A stretch of 64,000 nucleotides of DNA from Solirubrobacter sp963798325 (GTDB lineage Bacteria > Actinomycetota > Thermoleophilia > Solirubrobacterales > Solirubrobacteraceae): NCBI GenBank assembly GCA_963798325.1, contig CAWCSS010000003.1:62001-126000 (forward strand), written 5' to 3'. The translations under genes were made by a program, and so were the position numbers. Position 1 is the first letter of the stretch. Every line of letters begins with the position of its first letter. Of this stretch, positions 46,879-56,167 are shown piece by piece. Under the pieces are notes generated by a model, which worked only from the letters and a program-made list of their open reading frames with translations, was not told the DNA's origin and made no database searches.

Positions 46879-47724
46879 ATGGTCGTCATCGTCGGTGCGG
46901 GAATCTGCGGGCTGGCCGCGGCGTACGAGCTGCGCACACGCGGCGTCGAGGTGCTCGTGCTCGACAGCGGCGAGCCCGGGCAATCGCTCGGCGCCGGGCG
47001 GATCTTCCGGATCGCCCATCGCGACCCCCGCCTGTGCGAGCTCGCGCTGGAGGCCCGCGAGGGCTGGCTCGCGTGGGAGCGCGAGTTCGGCGTGAAGCTG
47101 CTGGGCGACGAGGGCCTCGTCGTCGCGAACGGGATGTGGGTGGGTGAGCCGCTCGGCGACGTGCGCGAGAAGGTGCCGCTGCTGCGCGACGATTGCGAGG
47201 CGACATGGGACCCGCTCGCGGGCAGCCTGCGCTGCGAGCTCGCGCTGGAAGCCCTGGCCTCGCGCGTCGAGGTCCGGACGGCGCGGGTGACCGCGGTCGA
47301 CGACGGCGGCGTCTGGGCGGCGGGTGAGCGGATCGAGGCCGATGCCGTGATCGTGTGCGCGGGACTCGGGACCCAGGCGCTGATCGATCCGCACGGGCTC
47401 GATCTGCAGATGACGTCCGAGCCGCACACCCGCGTCACCTACGAGGGCACCGGCGCCTGTCTGATCTCGCCCGATTGCTATGCCCTCCCGACCAGCGAGG
47501 GCTACGCGATCGGGATGCACGAGCAGGGTGCGCAGCCGACGATGTTCGTGGGCCTGAAGCCGCTCAGCCGCGTCGAGTGCGTCTCGCTGTTCGCTCCCTG
47601 GCTCGACCACGGCGACGGCTTCATCACGCTGCGCGCCGGACGGGTGATCGCCCTCGGGGCGAGCAACGCGATGAAGTTCGCGCCGCTGATCGGCGCACGG
47701 CTCGCAGCCGAGTTCGACCGCTGA
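46879..47724 (+). CDS. FAD-dependent oxidoreductase (DAO family)
   Basis: 281 residues from ATG 46879. Rossmann dinucleotide motif VVIVGAGICGLAAAYELRTR (GxGxxG) followed by VEVLVLDSGEPGQSLGAGRI; a second conserved block ADAVIVCAGLGTQALIDP and the C-terminal FITLRAGRVIALGASNAMKF match the DAO group (sarcosine or N-methyl amino acid oxidases). Shorter than typical MSOX-type enzymes (~380), with no sign of a broken end. Divergent from the pucR gene and thus possibly under its control, perhaps acting on an N-methyl or cyclic amino acid. Substrate not resolved. Confidence 0.8.
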   Translation: MVVIVGAGICGLAAAYELRTRGVEVLVLDSGEPGQSLGAGRIFRIAHRDPRLCELALEAREGWLAWEREFGVKLLGDEGLVVANGMWVGEPLGDVREKVPLLRDDCEATWDPLAGSLRCELALEALASRVEVRTARVTAVDDGGVWAAGERIEADAVIVCAGLGTQALIDPHGLDLQMTSEPHTRVTYEGTGACLISPDCYALPTSEGYAIGMHEQGAQPTMFVGLKPLSRVECVSLFAPWLDHGDGFITLRAGRVIALGASNAMKFAPLIGARLAAEFDR

Positions 47725-47784
47725 AACCTCCACCGTTCGGCCAGACCGACTGAACATCAGCGTGTTCCGGCCGACTACCGGGAG

Positions 47785-49490
47785 GTGCGTCGCTTTCCAC
47801 TGACCCTCGCCCTTGCCGTGTCGCTCGTCGTGCCCGCGACGGCCTCCGCCCAGGAGATCGTCGTCAAGCGCGTGCCCGGGCTCGACCGCGCCGAGCGGCT
47901 TGCCGTCCGCCAGGACGCCGACGTGAAGCTGGTCGACACGCTCAGCCTCACGAACACCGAGGTGGTCAAGCCCGACGGTGACGCCGGCGCCGCGCTCGAC
48001 GCGCTCAACGCCAACCCCGACGTGCTCTACGCGGAGCTGGACACGGCCGTCAAGCCGCTCTCCAGCGACCCCTACTTCGGCTACCTCTGGGGCCTGCAGA
48101 ACACCGGCCAGTCGATCGGCGGCCAGCCGGGCGTCGCCGACGCCGACATCGACGCGCCGGAAGCGTGGGCGCGCAGCACGGGCGCCGGCGCGACGGTCGC
48201 CGTGATCGACACCGGCGTCGAGACCACCCACCCCGACCTCACCGGCCAGTTCACCGGCAACCCCGGCGAGCGCGGCGGCGGGCGTGAGACCAACGGCGTC
48301 GACGACGACCACAACGGCAAGATCGACGACTGGCAGGGCTGGGACTTCGTCAACAACGACAACAGCGTGGACACCCAGAACTCCGTGCACGGCACGCACG
48401 TCTCCGGCACGATCGCCGCGCTGGCCGACAACAACGTCGGCGTCGCCGGCGTCGCCCCGTCGGCGAAGGTCGTGCCGGTCAAGGTCTTCGGCGCCCCCAA
48501 CACCTCCTCTTCGGCGTCCACGCTGGCGCTCGCGTTCGATTACGCCGGCTCGCTCGGCGTGCCGGTGGTCAACGCCTCGCTCGGCGGTCCCGGCAACGCC
48601 CAGATCGTCACCGACGCGATCAACGCCCACCCGAACACGCTCTACGTGGTCGCGGCCGGCAACGATGGCGCCAACGCCGCGGGCACCTACCCGTGCAACA
48701 CGCCCGCCGCGAACGTCGTGTGCGTCGGCGCGACCGACAACCAGGACCAGGCCGCCTACTTCTCGAACTTCAGCGCGACCTACGTCGACCTGTTCGCGCC
48801 GGGCGTCGACATCTACTCCAGCTACCTGGGCGGGGGCTACGCCGGCATGGACGGGACCTCGATGGCCACGCCGCACGTCGCCGGCGTCGCCGCCCTGCTG
48901 GCCGGCGCGAGCCCGGGCGCGACGAGCGCGCAGATCAAGGCCGCGCTGATGGAGTCCGTCGACGTGACCGGAACGCTGACCGGCCAGGCCGTCACGGCCG
49001 GGCGGCTGAACGCCAACAAGGCGCTGGACGCGCTCGCCAACCCGGGACCGGTCCCGAGCCCGACCCCGACCCCGACGCCGACCGCGACGCCGCCGGTGTC
49101 GACCCCGACGCCCACGCCTCCGGTCGCGACGCCCACCCCGCCGCCGACCGCGCCGCCGGTGACCACGCCGGTCCCGACGCCGACGCCCACCCCCACGGCC
49201 GGGAAAGGAAGATCACCATCAAATCGCTGAAGGTGTCCTCCGGTCGGACCACGCGCCTCACCTACAGGCTCTCGTCGGCCTCGAAGGTCACGGTCACCGT
49301 CACCCGCACCGACTGCAGGCGCGGCAAGGGCTGCGCGAGCGCATCCAGCCGCTGGTCAGAGCCCGCCGGCCGTGCTTCGCGGAAGCTGACCATCCACGCC
49401 GCGGGTGGCCGACGGCTCCCCGCGGGCCGCTACACGATCAAGGTCGCGACGGCGACGAGCGCCCGCTCGGTCACCTTCCGCGTGCGCTGA
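47785..49490 (+). CDS. Secreted subtilisin-like serine protease, S8 (one frameshift)
   Basis: GTG 47785. Signal peptide ending in VPATASAQE, an I9-like propeptide, then the full catalytic triad: TVAVIDTGVETTHPDL (Asp), VHGTHVSGTIAAL (His), VVAAGNDGAN (oxyanion Asn) and DGTSMATPHVAGVAALL (Ser). A Pro/Thr tandem linker (49050-49200) leads to a C-terminal beta domain (KITIKSLKVSSGRTTRLTYR ... SVTFRVR) reached by a -1 shift near 49207 in a GGGAAAGG run. About 565 residues. It is an extracellular protease, probably anchored or adhesive through the tail. Confidence 0.93.
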
Positions 49491-49589
49491 GCGCGACGTC
49501 CACACGCCACCGCCCGGCCGATCGCCGCCGCCACGGACGCAAGCTCGCGAGGCCGCGCACGGCGCACCTCCCGACGCAGCCCGCCGAAC

Positions 49590-49612
49590 CTAAAGGGGAC
49601 AGTCCCCTTTAG
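49590..49612. repeat. Palindromic repeat
   Basis: CTAAAGGGGAC-A-GTCCCCTTTAG, a perfect 23-base palindrome. Outside it, AACC on the left and CCTGCCTTTA on the right recur in similar form at the 53062 copy, showing a longer ancestral unit. It lies 100 bp after the protease stop. Confidence 0.9.
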
Positions 49613-49659
49613 CCTGCCTTTACGTTGGCCGAGCTCTCCGGATCGCCCGCCCGCCTGCG

Positions 49660-49915
49660 GTGAGCTCGTCCGTCGCGCGCGCCGCGCGGCCGGATTCGAG
49701 CGCCGCATCGTCGCGGAGACCCGTGATTGTCTGTTCCCTTGCCGCCGCGGGGGTGGGCGTCGCCCTCATGCCCCGCCTCGGTGCCGTCTCAACGGCCTGA
49801 CCTGGTGCTGCGTGACCTTCAACCGGCGCCGGAGCGCCGCATCGTGGTGGCCGCTCGAAGCGAGCGGCTCGGACGACCCTCCGCTGTTCGGAGCGATCGT
49901 CGCGGGGTCGAGCTG
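49660..49915 (+). pseudogene. Remnant of a LysR-family regulator (effector domain only)
   Basis: In the ~575-bp gap after the protease, pieces in shifting frames read ELVRRARRAAGFERRIVAET, LAAAGVGVALMPRLGAV and PDLVLRDLQPAPERRIVVAA. The order GFE-R-AET, AAAGVGVALMPRL, DLVLRDL and RRIVVA is that of the last ~85 residues of LysR substrate-binding domains. No DNA-binding half is visible and no frame is open throughout, so this is a decayed fragment. The rest of the gap (49913-50065) shows nothing I can name. Confidence 0.65.
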
Positions 49916-50065
49916 AGCGGGGGGCGGCTCGTCGCCGCTCTCGCGGCTGCCGCTGTGGTTGTGTGCCGTGCGCTTCATCTTGCTCCTATAGACGCCACCG
50001 CCAGGTGAAACTCATCGCCGGCCGGGCAAAATTTCCGGTGGCCGCCGTCTACCGTTGACGGCTGG

Positions 50066-50611
50066 ATGAAGGGTCTTCTCAATCGCCGCCTCGGCCCGCT
50101 CGGCGTGCTCGTGGTGGTCCTGATCGGCGCCGCCGCCGCGTACGGCATCGCGCAGATCGTGCCCAAGAAGGACAACGGCGAGTCGCCGACCCCGACCCCC
50201 ACCGCGAGCGTCGTCGCGTGCACGCCTGCCCCGAGCACTTTCGGCGAGCCGCCGGACACGTTCACCTACGACAAGGTCGACGAGAAGACCCGCGCGAGCA
50301 CGGTCAAGGCGCTGCAGCTCGATGAGGCCGACGGCCCGGTGGAGATGGTCAAGGCCGCCCGCGGCGGGCTCACGCTCGGGCAGCTCGTGGGCGTGCCCGA
50401 CAACACCGATCCCGCGGACTACGCCGCCAGCCTGGTGGCCGCCGCGCAGGGCGGCGGCGCCGCCGTCACGCGCGGGAAGGGCTTCGTGATGATCCCGCTC
50501 CAGAACGGCCAGAAGGTGGCGGTCGGCGTGCGTGGGTGCGACACGATCCTGATCAACGCGCAGGACCCCAACGCCGTGAAGTTCCTCGCCGAGACCGTCT
50601 TCAGCGGCTGA
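50066..50611 (+). CDS. Membrane-anchored hypothetical protein
   Basis: 181 residues from ATG 50066. One N-terminal membrane segment (GPLGVLVVVLIGAAAAYGIA) preceded by positive charges, then a short Pro/Thr linker (SPTPTPTAS), then a soluble extracytoplasmic domain with two Cys (VACTPAP and VGVRGCDTILI) that could pair. QNGQKVAVGVRGCDTILINA is the most characteristic stretch. Family not recognised. Codon use matches the neighbours. Confidence 0.65.
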   Translation: MKGLLNRRLGPLGVLVVVLIGAAAAYGIAQIVPKKDNGESPTPTPTASVVACTPAPSTFGEPPDTFTYDKVDEKTRASTVKALQLDEADGPVEMVKAARGGLTLGQLVGVPDNTDPADYAASLVAAAQGGGAAVTRGKGFVMIPLQNGQKVAVGVRGCDTILINAQDPNAVKFLAETVFSG

Positions 50612-50650
50612 GCGCGAATCCGCCGGTCCCCGCGGCGCCTCGCCGCCGTG

Positions 50651-52039
50651 TCATCCGCGGATCGCCGGCGGATTCGGGTCCAGCGATGCCCCTGTGTGGG
50701 CGGCGACCACGTCGCAGAGGCGCTCGCGGCGCACGCAGGACGCGAGGCTGAACGAGCCCGCCAGCGCCTCCAGCTCCTCGTCGCCGAGGCCGCGGAAGAG
50801 CTCGGCGTAGGACGGCAGCATGGCCTGGGCGAAGAGGATGTGGCGCAGCAGGTCGTCGGTCGAGGAGCGCACGTTCCATGGGTACGGATCCCAGTCGGGG
50901 AACTCCTCGGCGATGAACGCGTGGATCGGCTCCACCAGCCCGGGCAGCTCGCGGTCGGTCGAGCCCCAGGAGTCGACGCCGAGGCGTGACTTGCGCTCGA
51001 TGAACGCGCCGAAGCGGCGCATGTACGGGGTATCGGCGCGCGGGTACACGAGGCCCTGGAGCCCGACGTCCTTGTAGGTCCACAGCGACCAGCCCGCGCC
51101 GTAGCGCGCGTAGAGCGAGAGCTGGGCGTCGAGCACCTCCAGGCGGGCGTCGTCGAGCTCGGGCACGCCGGTGTAGACCGGCCCGAACTCACCCACCCAG
51201 ATCGGCGTGCCGGTCGAGCGCTGGTAGGCCGTGCGCTCGCGGAACTTCTCCTCCAGCGCCTCCGGGAGCGCCACCCCGTCGCCGAACGCCATCCCCGCCG
51301 CCGCGTAGTCGTGGCAGGCGTAGATCGCGTTGGCGTAGGGCTCGCCGAAGGCCGAGAAGTCGGTCGAGTAGGTGTTGCCGTCGAGGAAGAGGATGTGGTC
51401 GGGGTCGACGTCGCGGATCGCGGCGACGGTGCGGTCGTGCCACGGCCCGACCACCTGCCCGGTCGGGTCGGCGGGCTCGTTGAGCAGGTTGTACCCCGCC
51501 ACCCACTCGTTGCCGGCGAAGCGCGAGGCGAGCTGGCGCCACAGCGCCGTCGCGCGCTCCATGAAGTGCGGGTGGCGCCAGAACGCGGCGACGTGCGTCG
51601 GGTTGTCGGAGTGCCAGTGCTGGTTCTGGCAGCCGGGAACGGCGTGCAGGTCGATCACGGAGTGGATGCCGGCCTCGCCCAGCAGCGAGACCGCGCGCGA
51701 CAGTCGTTCGAAACCTCTCGAAAGCCATTCGAAAGGTTCGGCCTCGAATTGGCGCTGGTTGATCGGCAGGCGTACGCAGTTCACGCCCAGCGACGCCAGG
51801 AACTCCGCATCCGCGGCGGAGAAGAAGTGGTCGAGCAGCAACTCGAAGAAGCGGTCCGCGCGCGACGCCCCGAGCACCGCCGAGACGGCCTCCCGCATGG
51901 CGCTCTCGTTCGCTGGATAGCCGGTGATGAAGTTCTCCATGTTCATCCAGCCGCCCAGGCCGACGCCGCGCAGGATCACGGGCGAGCCGGATGCGTCGAC
52001 GATCGTTTCGCCCTCCACCCGCAAAAAGTTTCGCGCCAT
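50651..52039 (-). CDS. Glycoside hydrolase family 5-like enzyme, cytoplasmic
   Basis: 462 residues from ATG 52039. TIM-barrel GH5 motifs: ILRGVGLGGWMNMENFITG, NCVRLPINQRQFE, SVIDLHAVPGCQNQHWHSDN, AGYNLLNEPADPTG (acid/base Glu in NEP) and PIWVGEFGPVYTG (nucleophile Glu in GEFG). No signal peptide, so it should act inside the cell on imported beta-glucosides or oligosaccharides. Divergent from a LacI regulator and close to a sugar ABC system, forming one uptake-and-hydrolysis unit. Exo-glucanase-like activity is probable but unproven. Three TCGAAA motifs with helical spacing lie inside the gene. Confidence 0.88.
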   Translation of the reverse strand: MARNFLRVEGETIVDASGSPVILRGVGLGGWMNMENFITGYPANESAMREAVSAVLGASRADRFFELLLDHFFSAADAEFLASLGVNCVRLPINQRQFEAEPFEWLSRGFERLSRAVSLLGEAGIHSVIDLHAVPGCQNQHWHSDNPTHVAAFWRHPHFMERATALWRQLASRFAGNEWVAGYNLLNEPADPTGQVVGPWHDRTVAAIRDVDPDHILFLDGNTYSTDFSAFGEPYANAIYACHDYAAAGMAFGDGVALPEALEEKFRERTAYQRSTGTPIWVGEFGPVYTGVPELDDARLEVLDAQLSLYARYGAGWSLWTYKDVGLQGLVYPRADTPYMRRFGAFIERKSRLGVDSWGSTDRELPGLVEPIHAFIAEEFPDWDPYPWNVRSSTDDLLRHILFAQAMLPSYAELFRGLGDEELEALAGSFSLASCVRRERLCDVVAAHTGASLDPNPPAIRG

Positions 52040-52068
52040 TCTCGAAACATATCTGATAGCTTCGCTCC

Positions 52069-53053
52069 ATGACCAGGCGCGTGACCATCGCTCTGATCGC
52101 CGACGCGGCCGGTGTATCGGTGCCGACCGTGTCGAAGGTGGTCAACGGGCGGGCGGACGTCGCGCCGGAGACGCGCGAGCGCGTGGAGCGGATGCTGCGC
52201 GAGCACAACTACCGCCGTCCCACGCCCGCCAACCCGCACGCGAGCCTGCTCGACGTCGTCTTCAACGAGCTCGAGAGCCCGTGGGCGATGGAGATCATCA
52301 AGGGCGTCGAAGAGGTCGCGCGGGAGAACGACCTCGGCGTGGTGCTCTCCGCCCAGGAGGGACCCGGGCGCTCTGGGCCGCTCCTGGGTCGATGCCGTCG
52401 CCAGCCGCCGCTCGGCGGGCCTGATCCTCGTCGTCTCCGAGCTCGCGCAGGAGCAGATCGCGCGGCTGAACGCTCGCGGCATCCCGTTCGTGGTCGTCGA
52501 TCCGGCCGGCGAGCCCGCCCCGGGCGTCCCCGCGGTCGGCGCGACCAACTGGAACGGCGGCCTGTCCGCCACCCGCCACCTGCTGGAGCTCGGCCACACC
52601 CGCATCGGCATGATCGGCGGCCCGCCCAACATGCTCTGCAGCCGTGCGCGCGTCGACGGCTACCGCGCGGCGCTCGAAACCGCCGGGCTGACGGTCGACC
52701 AGGACCTGATCCGCTGGGGCACCTTCCACGTCGAGGCCGGCTTCGATGAAGGGTCGAAGCTGCTCGAGCTCGACGACCCGCCGACCGCGATCTTCGCGGG
52801 CTCCGACCTGCAGGCGTTCGGCGTCTATGAGGCGGCCCGCATCAAGGGCATCGAGATCCCCACCCAACTCAGCGTCGTCGGCTTCGACGACCTGCCGATG
52901 GCCCGCTGGGTCGGGCCACCGTTGACCACGGTCCGCCAGCCGCTGACCGAGATGGCGGCCACAGCGGCACGCCTCGTCCTCGGTCAGGGCGAGGACCGCC
53001 GCGTCGAGCTCGCGACGACGCTCGTGGTGCGTCAGAGCACCCGCGAAAGGTAA
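52069..53053 (+). CDS. LacI-family transcriptional regulator (one frameshift)
   Basis: ATG 52069. The HTH is classical: VTIALIADAAGVSVPTVSKV and VNGRADVAPETRERVERM. The effector domain (LDVVFNELESPWAMEIIKGV ... RSAGLILVVSELAQEQIARL ... VVGFDDLPMARWVGPPLTTV) has the LacI/GalR fold. One extra C near 52369 (GGG-C-GCT) breaks the frame after QEGPG. About 327 residues. Divergent from GH5 with a 29-bp spacer and upstream of the sugar importer; it is the likely repressor of both. Confidence 0.92.
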
Positions 53054-53061
53054 AGCGCAGC

Positions 53062-53082
53062 TAAAGGGGACAGTCCCCGTTA
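53062..53082. repeat. Palindromic repeat, imperfect copy
   Basis: TAAAGGGGACAGTCCCCGTTA; one mismatch in the right arm. Downstream the CCTG...TTTAGGTT flank is kept. It ends 34 bp before the binding-protein ATG and just ahead of its ribosome site (GGAGGAG at 53102), so it may affect this leader. Confidence 0.85.
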
Positions 53083-53116
53083 ACCTGCCGTTTAGGTTCG
53101 AAGGAGGAGAGAGACG

Positions 53117-54415
53117 ATGGTGAAGTCGGTGCGTCTGGGAGCGATATCCCTCGCACTCGCGGCCGTGGTCGCCGCTTGCGGGAGCAGTGGTGACGACAAG
53201 AGCAGCTCCTCCGCGACCAAGTCGAGCGGTCCGGTCACGATCGAGTGGTGGCACATCCAGAACAACGACCCGATGAAGTCGATCTGGGCCGACGCGGCGA
53301 AGCAGTACATGGCCGCGCATCCGAACGTGAAGATCAACGTCACGGTGCTGGAGAACGAGGCCTTCAAGTCCAAGCTGACGACCACGATGCAGAGCGGGAA
53401 GGTGCCCGACATCTTCCAGTCGTGGGGCGGCGGGACGCTCAAGGAGCAGGCCGACGCCGGGCTCGTGCAGGACATCAGCGAGTCGAGCAAGGCGTGGATC
53501 GGTGACCTCAACCCCGCCGCGGTCGGCCTCTACCAGGTGGATGGCAAGCAGTACGGGATCCCGTTCAATCTGGGCATGGTCGGCGTCTGGTATCGCAAGT
53601 CGCTGTTCGAGAAGGCCGGGATCGACGGCCCGCCCACGACGTGGGCGGAGTTCCTGACCGACATCCAGACGCTCAAGAGCAAGGGCATCACGCCGCTGGC
53701 CGTGGGCGAGAAGGACAAGTGGCCCGGCATGTTCTGGTGGGCGAACCTGAGCCTGCGCATCGCGGGCAAGGACGCGATGGCCAGCGCCGGCCAGGACGGC
53801 AACTTCACCTCGCCCGGGTTCGTCAAGGCCGGTGAGGAGCTCAAGAAGCTGATCGACCTCAAGCCCTTCCAGGACGGCCACCTGGCCGCGCCGTGGGACG
53901 GCGCCGGCGGCGAGGCCGCGCAGCTGGGCAACGGCAAGGCGGCGATGGACCTGATGGGCCAGTGGGCGCCGTCGACCTTCGCGGCCAACGCCAAGGACGG
54001 CGACGAGGTCCTCTCCGACCTCGGCTGGTTCCCGTTCCCGACCGTCGACGGCGGCGCCGGCGCGGCGACCGAGCAGTTCGGCGGCGGCGACGGCTTCGCG
54101 TTCGGCAAGGACGCGCCGCCGGAGGCGCTCGACTTCGCCAAGTTCCTCGTGACCAGCGACGTCGCCAACAAGGCGGGCGCGAGCGGCGGCATCCTGCCGG
54201 TCAAGAACGGCGCCGAGACCTCGGTGACCGATCCCAACATGAAGTCGGTGCTGGACGCGCGCGCGGACGCGTCGTTCGTCCAGCTCTACCTCGACCAGGC
54301 CTACGCGCCCGCCGTCGGCCAAGCGGTCAACGACGCCGTGCAGGAACTGTTCGCGGGCAAGGCCTCTCCCCAGGACGTGGCCGGCCAGATCGCGGATGCG
54401 GCCAAGGCCGGATAG
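53117..54415 (+). CDS. Sugar ABC importer, lipoprotein binding protein (family 1)
   Basis: 432 residues from ATG 53117. Signal peptide with lipobox (LAAVVAACGSS), then a Ser/Lys linker, then the family-1 solute-binding fold: VTIEWWHIQNNDPMKSIWAD, GKVPDIFQSWGGGTLKEQAD, YGIPFNLGMVGVWYRKSLFE and GKAAMDLMGQWAPSTF. This is the CebE/NgcE/MalE-like group that binds oligosaccharides. It heads an operon with two permeases; no ATPase gene is adjacent, so a shared MsmX-like ATPase elsewhere is expected. LacI and GH5 upstream suggest a beta-glucoside. Confidence 0.93.
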   Translation: MVKSVRLGAISLALAAVVAACGSSGDDKSSSSATKSSGPVTIEWWHIQNNDPMKSIWADAAKQYMAAHPNVKINVTVLENEAFKSKLTTTMQSGKVPDIFQSWGGGTLKEQADAGLVQDISESSKAWIGDLNPAAVGLYQVDGKQYGIPFNLGMVGVWYRKSLFEKAGIDGPPTTWAEFLTDIQTLKSKGITPLAVGEKDKWPGMFWWANLSLRIAGKDAMASAGQDGNFTSPGFVKAGEELKKLIDLKPFQDGHLAAPWDGAGGEAAQLGNGKAAMDLMGQWAPSTFAANAKDGDEVLSDLGWFPFPTVDGGAGAATEQFGGGDGFAFGKDAPPEALDFAKFLVTSDVANKAGASGGILPVKNGAETSVTDPNMKSVLDARADASFVQLYLDQAYAPAVGQAVNDAVQELFAGKASPQDVAGQIADAAKAG

Positions 54416-55346
54416 CGCCCTCGTCGCCGGACCCCTCCCGGCTACCGTCCGCCGGGCGCGCCGTGCGCGCGCCCGGCGGCGGTACACGACGATCGCGCTG
54501 TTCATCGCCCCGGCGCTCGTCCTGTACCTGCTGCTGGTGGTCGCGCCCGTCCTGCAGGCGGCGTACTACAGCGGCTTCAAGTGGAACGGGCTCGGGGCGC
54601 TCGACGACTTCGTCGGGCTCGACAACTTCACCCGCGCCTTCGGCGATGACGTCTTCACCGGCGCGCTGTGGCACAACTTCGTCTTCGTCGTCCTGAGCCT
54701 GACGATCCAGCTGCCGTTCGCGCTGGCGGTGGCGCTGATGCTGCAGGCGAAGCTCAAGGGCCGCGCGCTGCTGCGGATCCTGTACTTCGCGCCGTTCGTC
54801 CTGTCGGAGGTCGTCACCGGCGTGATCTGGACGCTGATGCTGCAGCCCGGCGGGCTCGTGGACGGCGTGCTGCCCGTGCAGAAGGAATGGCTCGGCGACC
54901 CGAGCATCGTCCTCTACACCGTCTTCGTCGCGATCTCGTGGAAGTACTTCGGCTTCCACATGATCCTCTATCTGGCCGGGCTGCAGCAGATCCCGCGCGA
55001 GCTCGAGGAGGCGGCGCTGATCGACGGTGCCAAGGGCTGGCAGGTCTTCCGCTACGTGACGCTGCCGCTGCTCGGGCCGACGATCCGGATCAGCGCGTTC
55101 CTGAGCATCATCGGCGCGATCCAGCTCTTCGACCTCGTGTGGGTGATGACCGGCGGCGGGCCGGTGCACGCGTCGAACACGATGGCCGTCTACATGATCG
55201 ACTGGGGCTTCAAGCGCTTCCAGTTCGGCTACGCCAGCGCGGTGGCGGTGATCATGCTGGTGATCTCGCTCGTGTTCGCGCTGACCTACCAGCGCTTCGT
55301 CCTGCGCCGCGACATCGACGGCGCCCTGACCACGATGGGCCAGTGA
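54396..55346 (+). CDS. Sugar ABC importer, permease 1
   Basis: 316 residues from ATG 54396, overlapping the binding-protein gene by 20 bp (a later start after the Arg-rich stretch is possible). Six membrane segments, beginning TIALFIAPALVLYLLLVVAP, and the cytoplasmic EAA loop EEAALIDGAKGWQVFRYVTL, which docks the ATPase. The MalF/UgpA-type family. Intact; coupled to permease 2 by GTGA overlap. Confidence 0.93.
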   Translation: MRPRPDSALVAGPLPATVRRARRARARRRYTTIALFIAPALVLYLLLVVAPVLQAAYYSGFKWNGLGALDDFVGLDNFTRAFGDDVFTGALWHNFVFVVLSLTIQLPFALAVALMLQAKLKGRALLRILYFAPFVLSEVVTGVIWTLMLQPGGLVDGVLPVQKEWLGDPSIVLYTVFVAISWKYFGFHMILYLAGLQQIPRELEEAALIDGAKGWQVFRYVTLPLLGPTIRISAFLSIIGAIQLFDLVWVMTGGGPVHASNTMAVYMIDWGFKRFQFGYASAVAVIMLVISLVFALTYQRFVLRRDIDGALTTMGQ

Positions 55347-56155
55347 AGCGCTTTCTCCTCTACGCCTTCGCGCTGATCGTCGCGCTGGTCGTGCTCGTCC
55401 CGGTGGTCTACGCCGTGCTCGGCGGGTTCCGCACCAACGGGCAGATCGCCAGCGACCCTGTCGGACTGCCGAAGCCGTGGGTGTTCGACAACTACCGCGA
55501 GATCCTCAGCAGCGGCCAGTTCTGGCGCCAGCTCTACAACAGCACGCTGATCGCGCTCGTCTCGACGCTGCTGACGGTGCCGCTGGCGGCGCTGGCGGCG
55601 TTCGTGTTCGCCCGCTTCGCCTTCCCGGGGCGGGAGGTGCTCTACGCGGTGTTCACGCTCGGCCTGCTGTTCCCGGTCGCGGTGGCGATCCTGCCGATCT
55701 TCATCATGGTCCGCAACCTCGGGCTGCTGGACAACCCGCTCGGCGTCGCCCTCCCCCAGGCCGCGTTCGGGCTGCCGCTGACGATCGTGATCCTGCGCCC
55801 GTTCTTCGCCAGCTTCCCGAACGAGCTCCAGGACGCGGCGGCGATCGACGGCTGCGGCCCGTTCCGGTTCTTCTGGCGGATCCTGCTCCCGCTCAGCCGC
55901 CCCGTGCTGGCCACGGTCAGCGTGCTGGCGATCGTCGGCTCCTGGAACGCGTTCCTGCTGCCGCTCGTCGTGTTGACGGACGCCAACCACTGGACGCTGC
56001 CGCTCGGCGTGACCAACTACTCCCAGCAGTACACGGCCGATCTGGCCAAGATCCTCGCCTTCACCACGCTGTCGATGGTCCCGGCGCTGGTGTTCTACGC
56101 CTTTGCGGAGCGGCATCTCGTCGCCGGGTTGACCACCGGCGCGGTCAAGGGTTAG
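55343..56155 (+). CDS. Sugar ABC importer, permease 2
   Basis: 270 residues from GTG 55343, overlapping the preceding TGA. Six membrane segments and the EAA loop in the form QDAAAIDGCGPFRFFWRILL. MalG/UgpE-type family. It completes the heterodimeric channel. Twelve bp separate it from the TPP enzyme gene, leaving no clear terminator. Confidence 0.93.
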   Translation: MKRFLLYAFALIVALVVLVPVVYAVLGGFRTNGQIASDPVGLPKPWVFDNYREILSSGQFWRQLYNSTLIALVSTLLTVPLAALAAFVFARFAFPGREVLYAVFTLGLLFPVAVAILPIFIMVRNLGLLDNPLGVALPQAAFGLPLTIVILRPFFASFPNELQDAAAIDGCGPFRFFWRILLPLSRPVLATVSVLAIVGSWNAFLLPLVVLTDANHWTLPLGVTNYSQQYTADLAKILAFTTLSMVPALVFYAFAERHLVAGLTTGAVKG

Positions 56156-56167
56156 TAGATTCGCGCG

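Noticed and set aside
49050..49200. Tandem DNA repeat array
   Set aside because: The CCGACGCC-like repetition encodes the Pro/Thr linker of the protease and needs no further explanation.
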